NCBI GenBank assembly: GCA_015486215.1 | Contig: WFSA01000202.1 | Coordinates: 1-34,605, forward strand | Source of the DNA: Anaerolineae bacterium | GTDB taxonomy: Bacteria; Chloroflexota; Anaerolineae; Promineifilales; Promineifilaceae | DNA length: 34,605 bases | Reading direction: 5' to 3' | Program-made: the position numbers and the translations under genes | Notes under the pieces: model-generated | What the model saw: the letters and a program-made list of their open reading frames with translations, nothing else | Databases searched by the model: none | What the model was told of the DNA's origin: nothing | In this document: positions 23,128 through 29,481 of the stretch, piece by piece | Position numbering within the stretch: position 1 is the stretch's first letter | How the letters are laid out: the number at the start of each line of letters is the position of its first letter

Positions 23128-25716
23128 ATGGCACGAAGAAAAAAATTAACCCCCAGCCGCAAACAATATCTCAACATGAAGGCGCAGCACCCCGACGCGA
23201 TCCTCTTTTTTCGCATGGGTGATTTTTATGAGATGTTTGATGATGATGCCCGCACCGCCGCTAAAGCACTCGATCTTGTCCTCACCAGCCGCCCCAATGG
23301 GAATGAACGCATTCCTATGTGCGGCATCCCCCATCACGCCGCCGAAGGGTATATCGCCCGTTTGATCGGGCAAGGGTTCAAAGTCGCTTTATGTGAGCAG
23401 ATCGGTAGCATGCCCGTAAAAGGGTTGATGCCCCGCGAGGTGGTGCGCGTTTTTACGGCCGGAACGGTCATCGAGCCGGGTATGTTGGACGCAGTACGCA
23501 ACAATTATCTGGTGGCGGTGATTAGTGACGACGGCCGTTCTGGCTTAGCATACGCCGACATCACCACTGGTCAATTTTCCACCACCGTCATCCAAAATCG
23601 GCGTGATTTGCTGGATGAATTGGCGCGTCTGGCACCGGCTGAACTGCTCGTGGCCGAGAATGAGCACAGCTTATTTGACATCGCCAGCACCGTCACCCCG
23701 CTGCCGCGCTGGCGGTTTGAAGAGGGAAACGGCCGTCAAGCGATCCAACGCCATTTCCAAGTCACCGACCTATCCGCCTTTGGCTGCGAAAATAAACCGA
23801 TGGCGATTCGTGCCGCCGGCGGCTTGCTCCACTATTTACAAGAGACCCAACGGGGAGCGATGGGGCAGATTACGCGCCTCTCTACCTATCATTTGGAAGG
23901 GTATATGGCGTTGGATGCGGCCACACGGCGCAATTTAGAGTTAGTCGAATCGCTCAGAGGCGACCGCGCCCATTCGCTGATCGGCATTTTGGACAAAACC
24001 TCCACGCCGATGGGGGCGAGATTATTGCGCGAACGGGTCACACGGCCGTTACTCCATCTTCCCGCCCTTCTGCAACGGCTTGATCAGGTGGACATCTTTT
24101 ACAACACCCCCATGCTCCGCGCCGACATCCGCACCGCTTTCAAAGGGATGCCCGACTTAGAACGGCTGACCAACCGCCTTCTCAGCGGCAAAGCAAACCC
24201 GCGTGATTTGGAACAGATGCGCTGGACGCTGATGATGATTCCTGCCTTGCGAAAGAAATTAGAAGCGGTGATCACGACGGAGGAGGATGCGTTACGGCCG
24301 TTAGCCGACAATCTCAACCCGTGCCAAGACGCAGCCACCATCATCCATCGCGCCATCGCCGAAGATGCCCCCATCAATTTGAATAAAATGGGGGTCATCA
24401 AAGCGGGCTTCTCAGCCGAGTTGGACGGGGTGATGAACTCATCCGCCCACGCCCGCGCTTGGGTTGCCGATCTAGAGCCGCGCGAGCAGGCGCGAACGGG
24501 TGTCAATTCGTTAAAAATCGGCTTCAACAAGGTGTTCGGCTATTACATCGAGATGACAAAAGCGACCTCCCATCTTGCCCCCGACGATTATATCCGTAAG
24601 CAGACATTGACCAATGCCGAACGGTACATCACCCCCGAATTGAAGGAGTACGAGACGCTGATTTTGAACGCAGAGGAGCGCATTTTGGAGATTGAGCGGC
24701 GCGTTTTCAGCGAAGTTTGCCAGCAGATCACCCGTCACGCCCCCTGCCTACTGGCGACAGCCGACACGCTGGCACAGTTGGATGTGGCTGTCTCGCTGGC
24801 GCAGGCGGCCTCCGATAATGGGTATGTCCGTCCTATATTGCGGCATGAGGAAGGGGAGATGTTGGATGTAGTAAACGGCCGTCACCCCGTCGTCGAACAG
24901 AGCAGTGGCATGGAGCGATTCGTGCCCAATAATATCCACTTTGACAAAAAAGAGCGCATTCAAATCATCACCGGCCCCAATATGAGCGGTAAAAGTACCT
25001 ATCTGCGCCAAGTTGCCCTCATCAGTTTGATGGCACAAATCGGCAGTTTTGTCCCCGCAGACTCGGCCGAAATCAATCTCGTTGACCGCATCTTCACCCG
25101 TATCGGAGCGCATGATGAATTGCACGCTGGGCGCAGCACCTTCATGGTCGAAATGGTCGAAGCGGCCGAGATTTTGAACCATGCCACCCATCGCTCCCTG
25201 CTCATTTTGGACGAAATCGGGCGCGGAACCAGCACCTACGACGGCCTTTCGCTGGCATGGTCAATCGTCGAATATCTGCATAACCATCCCCGCCTCCGTC
25301 CGCGCACGCTCTTCGCCACCCATTACCACGAGTTGACGGGGTTGAAGGATTGGCTGCCCAGCGTATCAAATTACAATATCGCCGTCGCCGAAGAGGGGGA
25401 GAAGGTCGTCTTTTTGCATCAAATCATTCCCGGCGGCGCGGATCAAAGTTATGGTATTCATGTGGCACAATTAGCTGGTCTTCCCCGCGCCGTGATCAAT
25501 CGCGCCAATGAGATTTTGGCTATTTTGGAAGATGAAACGATACAAACAGTCGTCAAGCCCGACCGCCTCAACGCCGCCCAACAAGCCGCCCTCTTCCCCG
25601 AATCCAGCCCCATGTTGGACGAATTGAAAAAGTTGGACATGAACAGCCTCACTCCCTTAGAAGCGATCAATAAATTATACGAATGGAAGCGGAAATATGG
25701 CGGAGGGGCAGAGTAG
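23128..25716 (+). CDS. mutS: DNA mismatch repair protein MutS
   Basis: The mismatch recognition ATPase, 862 aa. The mismatch-binding domain has ILFFRMGDFYEMF (about 23-35; the Phe-X-Glu wedge is FYE). The lever and clamp domains follow. The ATPase has Walker A GPNMSGKSTYLRQ (about 617-629), Walker B LLILDEIGRGTSTYDG and the TLFATHYHELT switch. The C-terminal HTH and a short tail end at KYGGGAE. The length matches bacterial MutS1. The start is taken at ATG 23128 because AGGAG (23113-23117) is correctly placed. An ATG 24 bases earlier lacks a site. There is no mutL nearby. Five ACGGCCGT octamers lie in this gene, giving NGR, DGR and RP residues. Two MITEs occupy the upstream gap. Confidence 0.97.
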   Translation: MARRKKLTPSRKQYLNMKAQHPDAILFFRMGDFYEMFDDDARTAAKALDLVLTSRPNGNERIPMCGIPHHAAEGYIARLIGQGFKVALCEQIGSMPVKGLMPREVVRVFTAGTVIEPGMLDAVRNNYLVAVISDDGRSGLAYADITTGQFSTTVIQNRRDLLDELARLAPAELLVAENEHSLFDIASTVTPLPRWRFEEGNGRQAIQRHFQVTDLSAFGCENKPMAIRAAGGLLHYLQETQRGAMGQITRLSTYHLEGYMALDAATRRNLELVESLRGDRAHSLIGILDKTSTPMGARLLRERVTRPLLHLPALLQRLDQVDIFYNTPMLRADIRTAFKGMPDLERLTNRLLSGKANPRDLEQMRWTLMMIPALRKKLEAVITTEEDALRPLADNLNPCQDAATIIHRAIAEDAPINLNKMGVIKAGFSAELDGVMNSSAHARAWVADLEPREQARTGVNSLKIGFNKVFGYYIEMTKATSHLAPDDYIRKQTLTNAERYITPELKEYETLILNAEERILEIERRVFSEVCQQITRHAPCLLATADTLAQLDVAVSLAQAASDNGYVRPILRHEEGEMLDVVNGRHPVVEQSSGMERFVPNNIHFDKKERIQIITGPNMSGKSTYLRQVALISLMAQIGSFVPADSAEINLVDRIFTRIGAHDELHAGRSTFMVEMVEAAEILNHATHRSLLILDEIGRGTSTYDGLSLAWSIVEYLHNHPRLRPRTLFATHYHELTGLKDWLPSVSNYNIAVAEEGEKVVFLHQIIPGGADQSYGIHVAQLAGLPRAVINRANEILAILEDETIQTVVKPDRLNAAQQAALFPESSPMLDELKKLDMNSLTPLEAINKLYEWKRKYGGGAE

Positions 25717-25963
25717 CGGAGCAATTTAGGTACACGCTGGCAGAAGTTCTCCAGCAATTATCGTAGGTCAATTTTGTAAAATTGACTGTGCAATTTTACA
25801 AAATTGACCTACAGAAGGGGATCTCGCCAGCCTCATCATTACCACGCGGGAAAGTATTAACAAAGCACTCAAAAATTTCCGCCATCAAGGATGGGTTTCT
25901 ATGCAGAAAGGGTGTATTGTGATTTTAGATACAGCCGCCTTGCAACGACAAGCAGCAGGATAG
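25713..25963 (+). pseudogene. Crp/Fnr-family regulator remnant, interrupted by a palindrome
   Basis: Reading on either side of a 50-bp palindrome gives two pieces of one regulator. Left (25713-25763) reads VAEQFRYTLAEVLQQLS, the end of the dimer helix and hinge. Right (25817-25963) reads GDLASLIITTRESINKALKN and onward to GWVSMQKGCIVILDTAALQRQAAG followed by TAG. That is the recognition helix region (TTRESINKALK) and C-terminus of a Crp-type winged helix. The sensor domain is gone and the inter-helix segment is replaced by the palindrome at 25763-25812. It begins at the mutS stop. It is a decayed gene, not expected to work. Confidence 0.72.
25763..25812. repeat. Perfect 22-bp inverted repeat
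   Basis: The left arm GTAGGTCAATTTTGTAAAAT plus TG (25763-25784) and its exact complement (25791-25812) are separated by ACTGTG. The perfect arms suggest recent insertion. It sits inside the Crp-type remnant and splits its reading frame. I see no flanking duplication. Confidence 0.85.
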
Positions 25964-26003
25964 AACACGGATGCTTCACACGCGAATTTCGCTAATTTTG
26001 ATC

Positions 26004-26076
26004 TTTTTAGGGTATCTTCTGTATCTTCTCAAAATTTGTCAAGTCTCCCCAGAATACTGAGAAGATACTTTTTAGG
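26004..26076. mobile_element. MITE-like element, internally deleted family B, with 8-bp target duplication
   Basis: TTTTTAGG flanks both sides (26004-26011 and 26069-26076). The body 26012-26068 starts with a doubled GTATCTTCT, then TCAAAATTTGTCAAGTCTCC, and ends AGAATACTGAGAAGATAC. Most of the inside seen at 22800-22911 is missing. An internally deleted copy with intact duplication suggests that the ends suffice for movement. Confidence 0.85.
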
Positions 26077-26084
26077 CCATTTAT

Positions 26085-26203
26085 GAAAAATAGTAACTAC
26101 TCAGCCTATCAATTATTTCACCACAAAGAAAATCTTAAAAAACGTCGCGTTCTTCGTGTCTTTGTGGTTAATTTGGACAATGGCTGAGTAGTTACGAAAA
26201 ATA
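26085..26203. mobile_element. MITE-like element, family C (reverse orientation), with 8-bp target duplication
   Basis: The body 26093-26195 is 103 bp with ends GTAACTACTCAGCC and GGCTGAGTAGTTAC. GAAAAATA flanks both sides (26085-26092 and 26196-26203). The inside is the reverse complement of the copies at 14120 and 22934 (GTGTCTTTGTGGTTAA here). Confidence 0.9.
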
Positions 26204-26212
26204 ATTATACGT

Positions 26213-26264
26213 TTGTCATTTCCCCACCTTCGTGAGGGCAGGCTCCGTGAAGATGGGAATGACA
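26213..26264. repeat. Family E hairpin fragment
   Basis: TTGTCATTTCCCCACCTTC and GAAGATGGGAATGACAA form an imperfect stem around a loop containing GAGGGCAGGCTCC. It is the same loop and stem as in 33329-33393. Confidence 0.7.
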
Positions 26265-26365
26265 ATCAAAGTTTTGGATGATTTAAATTTAGAAATGGCC
26301 TTATCTGTGTTCACCTGTGCGATTAGTGTCTAATTTTGAAGGTTGCAATCGCCCTGCTTCACCCC

Positions 26366-26417
26366 TTGCATTCCATGACGCACTGTGTTATATTTTGTTT
26401 ATGACGCACTGTGTCAT
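26366..26417 (+). promoter_or_regulatory. Promoter with two operator-like palindromes
   Basis: TTGCAT (26366-26371) and TATATT (26389-26394) are separated by 17 bp. ATGACGCACTGTGT occurs twice, at 26375-26388 in the spacer and at 26401-26414 near the expected start. The second copy continues to ATGACGCACTGTGTCAT, an imperfect dyad of the kind bound by TetR-type repressors. The sequence 26389-26429 is also a 17-bp-arm inverted repeat. It faces the phasin-like gene, 157 bases further on, with a family D element in the leader. Which regulator binds is unknown. Confidence 0.6.
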
Positions 26418-26455
26418 AAACAAAATATATATTAAATCAGGCTGTTTAGGACAGT

Positions 26456-26553
26456 CTTAGGGAAGGTTCGTTTTTAACTTTGGACTTTCAGGTGACAGGC
26501 ACTTGGCAAGTGCCTGTCACCTTGGCCACAGTTATTTACGAGTTTTCCCTTAG
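26456..26553. mobile_element. Family D palindromic element, complete copy
   Basis: It begins CTTAGGGAAGGTTCG and ends ACGAGTTTTCCCTTAG. The centre is the GGTGACAGGCACTTG palindrome. A second complete copy, in reverse orientation, lies at 28350-28447. I see no duplication longer than the terminal TA-like bases. It separates the operator-bearing promoter from the phasin-like gene and would fold in the 5' leader. Confidence 0.72.
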
Positions 26554-26573
26554 TGAAAAAAGAAGGTGTAAAA

Positions 26574-27002
26574 ATGGCGAAAGAAATTGTGGAAGACATT
26601 GTAGAAGAAATTGTAGAAGAGATTGAAGTTGTGGAAGAAGAAGCTGGATCAAATCCATTTGTTTCGACTGTGCATCGCGTATTGATGGCTGGTGTTGGCG
26701 CGGTTGCGCTGGCACAAGAAGAAGTTGAAGATTTCGTTGGTAAGCTGGTGGATCGGGGCGAATTGGCGGAGAAAGACGGCCGTAAACTCATCACCGATTT
26801 GAGCGATAAACGGAAAGATGCTCAAACGCGCGTGCAAGAAACAGCTCAAAGTCGTGTACAAGAGACAACCAATGCCGCAGATCGCCGCATGGAAAAATTA
26901 TTAGGGCGCATGAATGTCCCCACCAAATCTGACATTGCCGAGCTAAGCGAAAAAATCGCCCTCCTATCCGAGAAAGTAGACGCATTGAAAGCGCGTAATT
27001 AA
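26574..27002 (+). CDS. Phasin-like (polyhydroxyalkanoate granule-associated-type) protein
   Basis: A 142-aa amphipathic protein. The start is ATG 26574 (MAKEIVEDIVEEIVEEI), with AGAAGG about seven bases upstream, rather than an upstream in-frame start at 26553 that falls in the mobile element. An acidic N-terminal repeat (EIVEDIVEEIVEE) is followed by a hydrophobic helix VHRVLMAGVGAVALAQEEVE and a region typical for PhaF/PhaI-like phasins (VGKLVDRGELAEKDGRKLIT, 48-67 or so). The C-terminal SDIAELSEKIALLSEKVDAL forms a heptad coiled coil. Phasins coat storage granules. No phaC lies nearby, so a general membrane- or granule-associated role is also possible. It is transcribed convergently with the WecA-like gene. 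Confidence 0.75.
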   Translation: MAKEIVEDIVEEIVEEIEVVEEEAGSNPFVSTVHRVLMAGVGAVALAQEEVEDFVGKLVDRGELAEKDGRKLITDLSDKRKDAQTRVQETAQSRVQETTNAADRRMEKLLGRMNVPTKSDIAELSEKIALLSEKVDALKARN

Positions 27003-27012
27003 TTTCAGTAGA

Positions 27013-27076
27013 AGTGACAGTCACGGGGCGTATGGTTTTCGGTAAATTGAGCCCGTTCGCCCCCGTGACGGTCACT
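27013..27076. repeat. Inverted repeat between convergent genes
   Basis: AGTGACAGTCACGGGG (27013-27028) pairs with CCCCGTGACGGTCACT (27061-27076) with one mismatch and a 32-nt loop. It lies 10 bases after the phasin-like stop and just before the end of the WecA-like gene. It could terminate both transcripts, but no T-run follows on either strand. Confidence 0.55.
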
Positions 27077-27089
27077 CATTGACAATTGA

Positions 27090-28145
27090 TCAGTGCCGTG
27101 TTTGGTAGGATAGGAAGAGTAAAACGGCCGTTCCCCATCCGAGAAGCAGCCCCAATTTTAATGATCCTGACGGGATTAGAATGGCGATTAGGCCGAAGAT
27201 AACGGCCGTAAAATAGTACCCTAATACGATGCACCGCGTCGGTAGCCCGCGATCTGATAATCGAAAATGAAGATGCCCCCGATCTCCTTGAAACGGGTGC
27301 TGTCCCCGCCGCAAACGGGAGATGATTTGCCATGCCACATCCAAAATAGGGACGGACATCACCAATAGCGCGGTGGATAATTTTGCTGGCGAGAGGATGG
27401 AGTAGACGGCTAAATTGTAGCCGAGTAATGACGCGCCCGCCGCGCCTAGAAAAATTTTGGCAGGGGCAAAGTTGAAGAAGAGGAAACCGATCAAGACTCC
27501 AGCGAGTGCGAGAGGGTAGGCGGCAACGGCCGTTTGCCCCAATCGGTAACTATGCCACGCAAAGAGCAAGGCGGCGATGCTCCCCACGCCAGTCGCCAGC
27601 CCGTCCAAGCCGTCAAGCATATTGATAGCGTTGATCATGCCCACGATCCAGAAAAGGGTGATCAACAGCGCGAGAGGTCGCCATACCCAAATTAAATTCC
27701 CATCTAAATGGAAGAGGAAGCGTAAAGGGGTGTTTGTCCAAACGGCCGTCGCTGCCAACGGGTTGGTGAAGAGTTCGATGAAAACGGTATGTCCCATCGC
27801 AATGGCCGCGCTCGCCAATTGAAACAGCAATTGCCATCGTGCCGACAGTTCATACCGATCATCAATTAAGCCGCCAATGAAAATGACGGCCGTTCCCAAC
27901 AGCACCCCGCGCAGACGGAGCGCGTCGTCCGCTGTGCTGGGCGGAAAAAGGATGGCGGCAGTTATGACGGCCGTTGCGTACGCCCCCATCAACGCCGCCC
28001 CGCCCAATTTTGGAATGCGCCCCTGATGCGTTCGCCGCCCTCCCGGCACCGCCTCAATCCCCAAACGACGAGAAAGCCGCATCGCAAGCGGTGTCAACAA
28101 CAACACACTGCCCAATCCAGCCAGAAAAACAGATAAATATGTCAT
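27090..28145 (-). CDS. WecA/MraY-type glycosyl-1-phosphate transferase homologue
   Basis: A 351-aa membrane enzyme family that moves a sugar-1-phosphate from UDP-sugar to undecaprenyl phosphate, starting cell-wall or surface polymer synthesis. About ten helices are visible. The motifs KLGGAALMG (46-54), GGLIDDRYELS (91-101; Asp pair 95-96) and NAINMLDGLDGLA (172-184) are canonical, as is the cytoplasmic QGDRGHLHFRL (286-296). In contrast IFLGAAGASLLG (231-242) stands where the family has a FMGDxGS-type motif, so the conserved Asp is missing. The GCG codons there are clear. It is therefore either inactive, a paralogue with altered chemistry, or a subgroup I do not know. Six ACGGCCGT copies occur in 850 bases of this gene. 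Confidence 0.82.
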   Translation of the reverse strand: MTYLSVFLAGLGSVLLLTPLAMRLSRRLGIEAVPGGRRTHQGRIPKLGGAALMGAYATAVITAAILFPPSTADDALRLRGVLLGTAVIFIGGLIDDRYELSARWQLLFQLASAAIAMGHTVFIELFTNPLAATAVWTNTPLRFLFHLDGNLIWVWRPLALLITLFWIVGMINAINMLDGLDGLATGVGSIAALLFAWHSYRLGQTAVAAYPLALAGVLIGFLFFNFAPAKIFLGAAGASLLGYNLAVYSILSPAKLSTALLVMSVPILDVAWQIISRLRRGQHPFQGDRGHLHFRLSDRGLPTRCIVLGYYFTAVIFGLIAILIPSGSLKLGLLLGWGTAVLLFLSYQTRH

Positions 28146-28209
28146 AATAAAAGGCTGGAAATTGTCATCTTCCTGTCGTATATGTGCAATTTATAGATGT
28201 ATCATTATC

Positions 28210-28320
28210 GTAAACTTAAGCCAAATATGTCATTTCGACCGTAGGGAGAAATCTTCATTCTTGCCGAGAAAAGATTCCTCACCCCTTCGGGGATTCGGAA
28301 TGACAAATCGTTAAGTTTAC
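28210..28320. repeat. Palindromic element with GTAAACTTAA ends
   Basis: GTAAACTTAA at 28210-28219 and TTAAGTTTAC at 28311-28320 form the ends. The inside contains ATGTCATTTCGACCGTAGG and CGGAATGACAAAT, like many widespread CATTCCGA repeats. The outer sequence ATAGATGTAT recurs on both sides (about 28193 and 28329) but not directly at the element edges. There is no ORF inside. Confidence 0.6.
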
Positions 28321-28349
28321 AAATATGATAGATGTATGATTGAACGATT

Positions 28350-28447
28350 CTAAGGGAAAACTCGTAAATAACTGTGGCCAAGGTGACAGGCTCTTGCCAA
28401 GTGCCTGTCACCTGAAAGTCCAAAGTTAAAAACGAACCTTCCCTTAG
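28350..28447. mobile_element. Family D palindromic element, complete copy
   Basis: It runs from CTAAGGGAAAACTCG to AACCTTCCCTTAG with the hairpin AGGTGACAGGCTCTTG at its centre. It is the reverse complement of 26456-26553 apart from a few substitutions. The ends CTAAGGG/CCCTTAG are symmetrical. Together with 28210-28320 it fills the gap between the WecA-like and upp genes; 28448-28544 is plain AT-rich sequence. Confidence 0.75.
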
Positions 28448-28544
28448 TTCCCTATTATTCAAGACACTTTGTCACTGGTTTTAGATCGTTCTATGTATTT
28501 TCTCAAAAATCCAAAAACAATGAACTGCTCATTATTCATTGTTA

Positions 28545-29171
28545 CTACGCTGTTCCAAACAGGCGGTCGCCTGCATCGCCTAAGCCGGGCACGATGTAGC
28601 CGATCTCGTTTAGATGATCGTCAATGTGGGCGACATGGATTGGTACGTCGGGATGGGCGGCTTGCAGGGCGGCGATCCCTTCGGGGGCGGCGAGGATGGC
28701 AACGAATTTGATGCGCGTCGCTCCCCATTTTTTGAGAATATCAATGGTGGCGATGGCCGAGCCGCCCGTCGCCAGCATCGGGTCTAGGACGAGGCACACT
28801 TGCACTGTCGGGTTGGTGGGTAATTTATTGTAATAGGAGACAGGCTGTAACGTCTCTTCGTTGCGGTATAAGCCGATATGCCACACTTCCGCGCCGGGCA
28901 TCATCTCCCAAATGCCGTCTACCATGCCCAATCCCGCCCGTAAAATGGGGATGAGACCGATTGTGTCGGTCAACTCTTGCCCATGCGCTTCTCCCATCGG
29001 TGTTTGGGCGGTGATGGGGGTTGTGGCTAAATCGGCCGTTGCCTCATAACAAAGCAGCAATGCCAATTCACGCACCAGCTCACGGAATTTTTTCGGTTTT
29101 GTGCTGATTTTGCGGAGCATTGTCAGCTTATGTTTGGTCAAAGGATGGTTTGATTCGTGTATCATTTTCAT
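28545..29171 (-). CDS. upp: Uracil phosphoribosyltransferase
   Basis: A pyrimidine salvage enzyme (208 aa) that makes UMP from uracil and PRPP. The PRPP loop [20 protein letters not shown] (about 129-148) is canonical. The uracil-binding C-terminus [19 protein letters not shown] is intact. The N-terminus [16 protein letters not shown] and [16 protein letters not shown] are typical. The length (207-209 aa) is normal. The ATG at 29171 follows AGAGAAACGC, a weak ribosome site. An in-frame ATG two codons later is equally possible. It is a single gene bordered by repeat blocks on both sides. Confidence 0.96.
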   Translation of the reverse strand: MKMIHESNHPLTKHKLTMLRKISTKPKKFRELVRELALLLCYEATADLATTPITAQTPMGEAHGQELTDTIGLIPILRAGLGMVDGIWEMMPGAEVWHIGLYRNEETLQPVSYYNKLPTNPTVQVCLVLDPMLATGGSAIATIDILKKWGATRIKFVAILAAPEGIAALQAAHPDVPIHVAHIDDHLNEIGYIVPGLGDAGDRLFGTA

Positions 29172-29229
29172 GCGTTTCTCTTTTTAGTATCTTATCAGTG
29201 ATATTCTTGTACCGTGTACAAGAAATTGT

Positions 29230-29294
29230 CCGCAGATTCCGCAGATTAGTGCAGATTGAATGTTTTTATCTGCGCTAATCTGCGAAATCTGCGG
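29230..29294. repeat. CGCAGATT-type palindromic repeat
   Basis: CCGCAGATTCCGCAGATTA (29230-29248) and TAATCTGCGAAATCTGCGG (29276-29294) form long arms with inner GCAGAT/ATCTGC. The arms resemble fragments at 21912-21940 and 3406-3665. It is located upstream of upp. There is no ORF inside. Confidence 0.75.
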
Positions 29295-29320
29295 ATCATT
29301 CCTTTCTGGTTTATCCAGAT

Positions 29321-29481
29321 TAGGAATGAGGATTAAATAAAACCTGAAACTTCAAATTGTCATTCCCCCATCTTCATGAGGGCAGGCTCTGCGAAGGCAG
29401 GAATCCACACTCCTCAAGAAAATAAATTCCCGCCTACGCGAGAATGACAAGTCTGGGAGTTAAATAAATCCTCATTCCTTA
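29321..29481. repeat. Family E palindromic element
   Basis: The ends are TAGGAATGAGGATT-AAATAA at 29321 and its complement TTAAATAAATCCTCATTCC, to 29481. The centre carries TTGTCATTCCCCCATCTTC and ATTCCCGCCTACGCGAGAAT. Its right end overlaps the final codons and TGA of the helicase gene (29472-29483), so the element supplies that stop. Confidence 0.75.

Noticed and set aside
24748-25191. Long minus-strand open frame inside mutS
   Set aside because: It is a shadow of the conserved ATPase region; no ribosome site and no motif.
25763-25812. mutS terminator
   Set aside because: The inverted repeat lies inside the reading frame of the Crp-type remnant and is AT-rich with no following T-run; better seen as an inserted repeat.
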